Part shown: positions 58,438-64,000 of the stretch, piece by piece
Layout of the letters: every line of letters begins with the position of its first letter
Numbering within the stretch: the first letter of the stretch is position 1
From: Nitrobacteraceae bacterium AZCC 2146
Lineage (GTDB): Bacteria; Pseudomonadota; Alphaproteobacteria; Rhizobiales; Xanthobacteraceae
Reading direction: 5' to 3'
DNA: 64,000 nt
Assembly: GCA_036924855.1 (NCBI GenBank)
Contig: JBAGRP010000001.1
Coordinates: 4,340,001-4,404,000 of the forward strand
Translations under genes and position numbers: made by a program
The notes under the pieces: generated by a model
The model's input: the letters and a program-made list of their open reading frames with translations, nothing else
Databases searched by the model: none
Told to the model about the DNA's origin: nothing

Positions 58438-58926
58438 GATGCGTCCCTCGAATTCGTTGAGGAGAGGTGCACGGCCGACAAGCCGATTGCACAAGAGTCC
58501 GTTCGCTGTTTGAATACAGTCTCCATCAAAGCGTCGGTATTGATCACTCTGGCGCGGTATCGCTACTTAACGAGAAGGCGGCTACACAGTGGGGTCGGGC
58601 GATCTACACGTTGGTTTAGGTGCGTGATCAGGCACGCCGTGGGATTGCCGTGCAGTGTTCGACGGGACCGGAGTACTTTCTAATAGATGTTCCTGATCCC
58701 CGTCCGAAGCACACAGAGTGCCATTTGCGTCAAAGGCTCTCTGGTCGATTGTCTTCGGCCACCGCCCGGGCCTTCCGGCGTGCATAGAAAATGTTTCGGT
58801 GTTCGCTGCGCTCCAGATGAGCCAACGCGCGTCAGCGGCCCCGTTTTTCAGAAAAGAGACGGCAAACGGAAAACTTCCAAATGGAGTTGACTACGTAATT
58901 TCTTGGATCGCGGGTTGAGCAAAGAG
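58438..58926. other. Gene-poor spacer
   Basis: About 490 bases. Short frames on both strands (67 aa each) overlap and have no recognisable family or good start context. The promoter driving the poxB remnant and cyo operon is likely here, but I found no FNR/FixK-type box. Confidence 0.35.
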
Positions 58927-59139
58927 CTATCTATTGGTCTTTGGTATGGGCATTATCTGTCTCGCGCGATTGGTGAGGGCGAGAACGGCGCTGTTGCAAT
59001 GAAGCTCGTAGCATTCACTATCGCAATAGGACAGACCGGTCCCGATCTCTCGGAGATAGTTCGTTCCGATCTGCTCGCAGCACAGCACGCAGACGGATTT
59101 GTAGCGGGGCGTCCTGCCGTTCACCAGCACGAATCTCAT
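58927..59139 (-). CDS. Small Cys-rich protein with TRASH-like zinc motif
   Basis: 70-aa protein with Cys at about 17, 20, 21, 39, 43 and 48. The spacing C20-X18-C39-X3-C43, with an aromatic just before (YCDSEC), is like TRASH/FCS-type zinc fingers. A GGGAGG site lies 6 bases before the ATG, and the basic N-terminus MRFVLVNGRTP is unusual. I recall similar unnamed proteins in Bradyrhizobium, without a function. It lies between the cyo side and the regulators on the same strand. Confidence 0.7.
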   Translation of the reverse strand: MRFVLVNGRTPRYKSVCVLCCEQIGTNYLREIGTGLSYCDSECYELHCNSAVLALTNRARQIMPIPKTNR

Positions 59140-59402
59140 GTGGCGCCTCCCGACGCGAAGCAAAAGACGATATCGGACGAGACACATTCCGTGAGGCGGC
59201 GGAGCGCACAGATGGTTTCTGCCATCAGGATCGTCTCTGTTTCGCTTCACCGTCTCAGGCGGAACGGTATGTACTTCAAGCCTTCTCCCCGTCTCACATG
59301 AATGGCACCGACAAGCCAGGACAGGAGGCTCATTGTGTAGGCTCCTGTTTGCGATCGCCTGAGCTGGAAAAAAGTCCCTTCAGCACGAGACTGGAAGTAG
59401 TC

Positions 59403-59744
59403 TCAGGCGGCCCGAAACCGGTGCAGCCATTGGTGGTGTCTCTCCCGACGAGCCTTGAAGCGACCAGCGCACTTCTTCGAACAGAGGGGTCGTTCGCCAG
59501 GAATAGTGACGGATGAGACCGAACTTTCCGCCTCACATTGCACAGCGATTGGCTGCGCCATGCCGAACGTATTGGGGATCATTGAGCATTTCCGCCTCCT
59601 ATGGTCCTCTCGTGGGTAATGCATCTTGATGATGCCCTTTTCGCCGTCGCAGCTTCCGCAGAGGTGTACTGCCGCCTCTGGATCGTGGTGGCCTTCCAGG
59701 TCTCGCGGCGTATAGGGGCACCGCGCACAGAGTTTAACTCTCAT
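59403..59744 (-). CDS. Cys-rich hypothetical protein with two zinc-type motifs
   Basis: 113-aa protein. The first part has C6-X2-C9-X19-C29-X2-C32, a zinc ribbon-like set. The end has C70-X17-C88-X3-C92 followed by a basic RFKARRERHH stretch, like an FCS/TRASH finger. Together with the 70-aa gene this suggests metal- or nucleic-acid-binding small proteins. Function unknown. It lies downstream of the FixJ-like regulator on the same strand. Confidence 0.65.
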   Translation of the reverse strand: MRVKLCARCPYTPRDLEGHHDPEAAVHLCGSCDGEKGIIKMHYPREDHRRRKCSMIPNTFGMAQPIAVQCEAESSVSSVTIPGERPLCSKKCAGRFKARRERHHQWLHRFRAA

Positions 59745-60115
59745 GTGCCACCTCCAGCGGGTGCATCTGCAATCGTTCCGGTGACACAGAGGGAACGGCC
59801 GGCAAGTTGCCCTGATTCGCTGAGTGTTGGGCGGTTATCCGGTCGTTCCCGATTTGGGTGACGCTAGACGATCAAAATAAACCGGCCAATTGCACGGTGG
59901 TAAGCCTTTCTCATCGAAAGGACTCGTAGAGCTATACCAAGGTAATGGTCCTCGGCCGCCCGGAGCAGGCCTAAGATCGTTCGCCGCACGTGGCGACTAC
60001 GACAATGTTCGCTGAGGATGGTACACTATCGTGACCAACTCTCCTCAGGAAGTGTCCGCCTCGGGCGATCGCGCTCTCTTGGATGAGTTCAACCACGGCG
60101 ACGAATTTGCATCTG
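59745..60115. other. Spacer after the FixJ-like regulator gene
   Basis: About 370 bases between the Cys-rich gene and the stop of the response regulator. No supported gene, no clear hairpin or FNR-type site. A promoter for the small genes is possible. Confidence 0.35.
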
Positions 60116-60751
60116 TCAAGATGCCCGCAATTGTTCTGCTACGAGCTTAAGCTTATCCGCCATCCGGCCAAGCTCGGGAAGTGAGCCGGCCTTCATCTTC
60201 TTCATGAGATGGCTCCGGTGAACCTTCACCGTTGTCTCGCTGATGCCGATATCGCCCGCTATCTGTTTGCTGAGACGACCCCGAGCGACGTGGATCATGA
60301 TCTCACGCTCGCGGGCAGTCAGGGACTCGAAGTGCTGCCTAAGCGCCCACAACGAATGTTCGTTCTCGCGCCGAGCACGGTCGCGAGCGATGCCTATATG
60401 AATCGCCTCTACGAGTTCCTGAGGACGAAACGGTTTCGTCAGGAATTCAATGGCACCGCCCTTCATCGCCTGCACCGACATAGGGATATCGCCGTGGCCG
60501 GTGATAAAGATGATCGGTATTTCGATGTCGGTCGCAGCGAGCCGCCGCTGAAGGTCAAGACCGCTTTGCCCCGGCAGCCTCACGTCGAGCACCAGACAGG
60601 CGGGGCCATCCGGCCGATCGCACGCGAGGAATTCAAGTGCCGACGCAAATAACCGAGTATCCATGTCGACCGATCGCAATAGACGCTCAATTGAGCATCG
60701 AAGCTCCGGGTCGTCATCGATGATCAGAACAACGGGTCTCTTATCAGACAT
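60116..60751 (-). CDS. FixJ/NarL-type response regulator
   Basis: 211-aa two-component regulator. Receiver domain: acidic IIDDDPE at residues 10-16, phospho-acceptor D56 in LVLDVRLPG, and the conserved Lys in LTKPFRPQ. The C-terminal LuxR-type HTH (about 145-205) reads SLTAREREIMIHVARGRLSK and then QIAGDIGISETTVKVHR. The nearest relatives are FixJ-like regulators controlling oxygen- or redox-linked genes. No sensor kinase is adjacent on this strand. GTG at 60760 is an alternative start. Divergent from the receiver gene with a 16-bp palindrome between them. Confidence 0.93.
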   Translation of the reverse strand: MSDKRPVVLIIDDDPELRCSIERLLRSVDMDTRLFASALEFLACDRPDGPACLVLDVRLPGQSGLDLQRRLAATDIEIPIIFITGHGDIPMSVQAMKGGAIEFLTKPFRPQELVEAIHIGIARDRARRENEHSLWALRQHFESLTAREREIMIHVARGRLSKQIAGDIGISETTVKVHRSHLMKKMKAGSLPELGRMADKLKLVAEQLRAS

Positions 60752-60832
60752 CGCTTGCACTCGGGATCATTTACCCTAGCTCGCAACTCCGCGGCTGCTG
60801 TCAGCCTATCACAGCTCCAGAGCACATAGACC

Positions 60833-60848
60833 CTAAACCATGGTTTAG
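60833..60848. promoter_or_regulatory. Perfect 16-bp palindrome between divergent regulator genes
   Basis: CTAAACCATGGTTTAG is a perfect 16-bp palindrome in the 216-base space between the two response regulators, 82 bases from the minus-strand start and 120 from the plus-strand start. The placement suits an operator bound by a dimer controlling both genes. Confidence 0.55.
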
Positions 60849-60967
60849 AGGCGCTGGCATGGCACGAGGAAGCATTCTGTGATGAAGTGATCCTAGTCGC
60901 ATGCATGCAACCGCCTTGGAGAAAACTCTTATTGGATCGGGAGGCTGACCAGGCGTCGGAGAAAGTA

Positions 60968-61357
60968 GTGCCCGAAAGGCAATTGATCTCGATCGTTGAC
61001 GATGACCGGCCCCTTCGTGAATCCATGAGCCGGCTTCTTAGATCGCTCGACTATACAGTCGAAACTTTCCCTTCGGCGGCCGATTTCCTGGCTTCGCCCC
61101 GTGTCGACGAAACTGCCTGCCTAATCGCCGACGTTCACATGCCCCCCATGAACGGAGACAAACTCTACCGATGCCTCGTCGATGCGGGCAAAGCGATTCC
61201 AACGATTCTCGTTACAGCCTACCCCGATGAAGTTGTGCGCGAGCGCGTTCTGAAAGAGGGGGTCGTCTGCTACCTCCATAAGCCAATTGATCAACACTGG
61301 CTCGTGGCTTGCATCTGTTCGACCCTCACGCGTCGGCCGCCGGACGAGAATTCATGA
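60968..61357 (+). CDS. Single-domain response regulator (receiver only)
   Basis: 129-aa CheY-like receiver. Acidic IVDDDRP at residues 9-15, phospho-acceptor D55 in CLIADVHMP, and Lys in LHKPID. No output domain. The GTG at 60968 has a GGAGAAAG site; in-frame starts further up (60887, 60905) would add residues without receiver character. Its stop overlaps the kinase start (ATGA at 61354), so it was probably a partner of that kinase. Confidence 0.9.
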   Translation: MPERQLISIVDDDRPLRESMSRLLRSLDYTVETFPSAADFLASPRVDETACLIADVHMPPMNGDKLYRCLVDAGKAIPTILVTAYPDEVVRERVLKEGVVCYLHKPIDQHWLVACICSTLTRRPPDENS

Positions 61358-64000
61358 GGTCAGGCAAGCTGGCGGGTTACAAGTTCACGGCCCTGCGGGC
61401 CGGTGAGTATTCCATTTACCGGGGCGCTGCCGAGGGCCAGGACCCGGTCCTGCTGCTCGTGCCCCGTGAAGAGCGGAATTCTCATAGGCGGCTTGAGCAT
61501 GAATTCGGGCTACGAGAGGACCTCGACCCCCACTGGGCCGCTCGGCCGCTTGCGATCGCCCGCCACAAAGGCCGCATGGCGCTTGTGCTCGGGGATCCGG
61601 GCGGCGAGCCGCTCGATCAACTCCTCGCACAGTCGCTGGATACCGCTACCTTTCTGTGCATCGCGATTGCCGATACGCTGCAGCAAGTGCATGAGCGAGG
61701 GCTCATTCACAAGGACATCAAGCCCGCGAATATCCTCTTGGACAAGGCGCGCGGCAGCGCCTGGCTCACCGGCTTCAGTATTGCCTCCAGATTGCCTCGG
61801 GAGCAGCAGCTGCCCGAGCCGCCGGAGGTCATCGCCGGGACGCTCGCCTACATGGCGCCGGAACAGACTGGCCGTATGAACCGGTCGATCGACTCCCGCA
61901 GCGATCTCTATTCGCTCGGGGTCACCTTCTATGAGCTTCTGACCCGTGCATTGCCCTTTGCGGCCACAGACCCGATCGAGCTCATTCACTGTCACATCGC
62001 GCGGCAGCCCGTTCCGCCGGCCATCCTGGCAGCTGTGCCCGCTCAGTTGTCGGCGATCGTGATGAAGCTGCTCGCCAAGACAGCCGAGGAACGCTACCAG
62101 ACGGCAGCGGGGCTTAAGGCCGATCTGCATAGGTGCCGCACAGCGTGGGAGCAGACATGCAGAATAGACCCATTTCCGGTCGGCTTGCAGGATGCATCGA
62201 ACCGGCTGATGATTCCCGAAAAGCTTTACGGGCGCACGAGCGAATCGCCACATTGCTTACGGCGTTCGACGGGATAGCCACTCACGGTGAACCGTCGCTT
62301 GTTCTGGTCTCAGGCTATTCGGGTATCGGCAAATCCTCAGTCGTCAACGAGTTGCACAAGGTCATCGTTCTGCCGCGAGGAATTTTCATTTCAGGCAAGT
62401 TCGACCAGCGACTGAGAGACGTTCCATATGCCACTCTCGCCCAGGCTTTCCAGGAGCTCATGCGTCAGACCCTGAATAGCGGCGAGGATGACATCCACTA
62501 CTGGCGCGATGCCATCCTCGATGCGGTCGGCAGTCAGGGCGCTCTTTTGACCGATCTGATCCCCGAGCTTGTGGTCCTGATCGGACCACAGCCACCGGTC
62601 CCCGCACTGCCTCCCTTGGACGCGCAGCTCCGATTTCAGGCTGTATTCCAGCGCTTCATCGGCGTATTTGCCGGCGCCGACCACCCGCTCGTTATTTTTG
62701 TGGATGATCTCCAATGGCTCGATCCGGCAACGCTCGTGCTTATCGAATATCTGATGACGAGCCCCGAGACGCAGTATCTCTTGCTCATCGGTGCGTACCG
62801 AGACAACGAGGTGGGTCCCGGCCATGCGCTCATGGCTACAGTGGATCCGAAGGACCGGCACCCCTATCGACGAGCTCGTCCTGGCTCCGCTCTCGGTTGA
62901 TCACATTGAACAGCTCCTTTGTGACGCACTTCGCTGCGGGCAGGTCCAGATACGGCCGCTCGCCGAGCTCGTCTTTCGCAAGACCGGAGGCAATCCCTTT
63001 TTTGCCATCCAATTCCTCACGAACCTCGCTGAGGAAGGCCTCCTGAAGCTAGATACCAATTCGAGGTCCTGGATATGGGATATTGACGGCATCGAAGCCA
63101 AATCGTTCACCGACAATCTCGTGGATTTGATGGTCAGGCGCCTGCAGCGCCTGCCTCACGATTCTCAGGACGCGTTGAAACAGCTCGCTTGCCTGGGAAG
63201 CCACGCCGATTTTCCGACACTCGCAATCGTTCATGGCGCATCCGAAGAGTCGATGCATGAGAGCTTTCGCGCCGCCGCATATTCGGGTGTCATTTTCTCG
63301 CGCGAAGGACATTACCGGTTCCTGCACGATCGGGTTCAGGAGGCAGCGTATGCGCTCATTGCGACCGGCTCTCGCGCCGAAGTCCATCTTCAAATTGCGC
63401 GCCATCTCTTGGAGGGGATGCCGCAGCAAAAAATTCCCGAGAGAGTATTCGATATCGTCAACCAATTTAATCGAGGCGCTCTTTTTTTCGCGACTGGGCG
63501 GAAAAGGAGACGGTGGCGCGCTTCAACCTTCAGGCCGGTCAGAAGGCCAAGACCTCCTTGGCTTACGCATCCGCCTGCAGCTACCTTTCCGCCGGCCTAT
63601 CCACCCTGAAAGAAGAAGGATGGCAAGAGTCTTATGATCTGACTTTAGCTCTGTGCTTCGAACTTGCCGATTGTGCGCTCCTCGGCTCGAATTTTGAAGA
63701 GGCCGAATTCCACATCGAACAGATGCTGATCAAAGGCCGGCGGAAGGTCGATCGGGCGGAAGCCTATCGCTTGAGAGTCATTCTCCAGCTCATGATTGGG
63801 AAAACCGAAGAAGCAGTTCGGACCGCACTCGAATGCCTTCGTATGTTTGGTCTGACATTGCCCGAGCGTCCCACACCAGCAGAAGTTAAGGAAGAGTACG
63901 AAGCGTTGCTGCGCGATCTCGGCGACCGCCCGATCGAGAGCCTGATCGATTTGCCACTGATGCGCGATGAAGAGATGCGCGTGGCTACAAACGTCATGGC
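61354..64000 (+). pseudogene. Ser/Thr kinase - AAA-type ATPase - (sensor kinase) gene, frameshifted, runs off the window
   Basis: The protein starts as a Ser/Thr kinase-like domain: catalytic loop HKDIKPAN at residues 119-126, but LTGFS at 138-142 in place of DFG; then APEQTGRMNRSIDSRSDLYS. The frame breaks near 62233, where one base seems missing, and continues as an ATPase domain with Walker A GYSGIGKSS and FVDDLQWLDPATL. It breaks again near 62850 and once more at a run of seven T (63482-63488). The last frame, AEKETVARFNLQAGQKAK onward, stays open to base 64000. The order matches large kinase-ATPase-histidine kinase hybrids; the histidine kinase part would lie beyond the edge. Three shifts make it a pseudogene, unless they are sequencing errors. 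Confidence 0.85.

Noticed and set aside
60887..60967. Longer start for the receiver protein
   Set aside because: The extra 27 residues are not part of a receiver fold, and GTG 60968 has a better ribosome site.

Overview
The window is a GC-rich alphaproteobacterial chromosome segment, most likely from the Bradyrhizobium / Rhodopseudomonas / Afipia group (Nitrobacteraceae). The pointers are the replication block dnaA-dnaN-recF-gyrB at the left end, a fixN-type cbb3 oxidase operon close to it, many ABC and Bug-type transport genes, and short intergenic palindromes resembling the REP-like repeats of Bradyrhizobium. This is my reading from protein and gene-order resemblance; no database was searched.

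Layout. 1-7784: end of dnaA, dnaN, recF, a large secreted protein built of repeated modules, and gyrB, all on +. 8122-16723: a + strand block with a nucleotide-sugar-type epimerase, a short-chain dehydrogenase, a flavoprotein and a complete oligopeptide-type ABC importer whose two ATPases are fused. 16766-23692 (minus): cbb3 oxidase operon ccoNOQP, a 71-aa membrane protein, a DUF2189 protein, ccoI and ccoS, with an FNR/FixK-type box in front of ccoN; the usual fixG and fixH are not there. 23999-35975: mixed genes (NTF2-like, Bug receptor, DUF2867, FUSC transporter, MmgE/PrpD, DUF1127-DUF1330 fusion, LysR regulator, DUF1080, pirin, purC, a SulP-STAS-cNMP transporter).

36000-64000 looks like an accessory region, almost all on the minus strand. 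It starts with a 590-bp gene-poor stretch carrying a spaced repeat. Then come 5-aminolevulinate synthase, a small coupled gene, catalase and type II NADH dehydrogenase; a CoA-linked catabolic set (hydroxyacyl dehydrogenase, YWTD propeller, CaiB-type transferase, enoyl hydratase, acyl-CoA dehydrogenase); an AaeXAB-like efflux set; NAD-malic enzyme; a cyo ubiquinol oxidase operon; two small Cys-rich proteins; and divergent FixJ-type and receiver-only response regulators, the latter overlapping a decayed Ser/Thr kinase-ATPase gene that runs off the right edge. The theme is respiration, heme and redox stress.

Several gene remnants lie in this right half: a pyruvate-oxidase start with a 14-bp tandem duplication, a CydB-like tail after cyoD, a fumarase/aspartase-like tail near malic enzyme, and the frameshifted kinase. 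The most interesting regulatory item is a perfect 16-bp palindrome between the two divergent response regulators. Small genes read directly from the sequence include ccoS and ccoQ.
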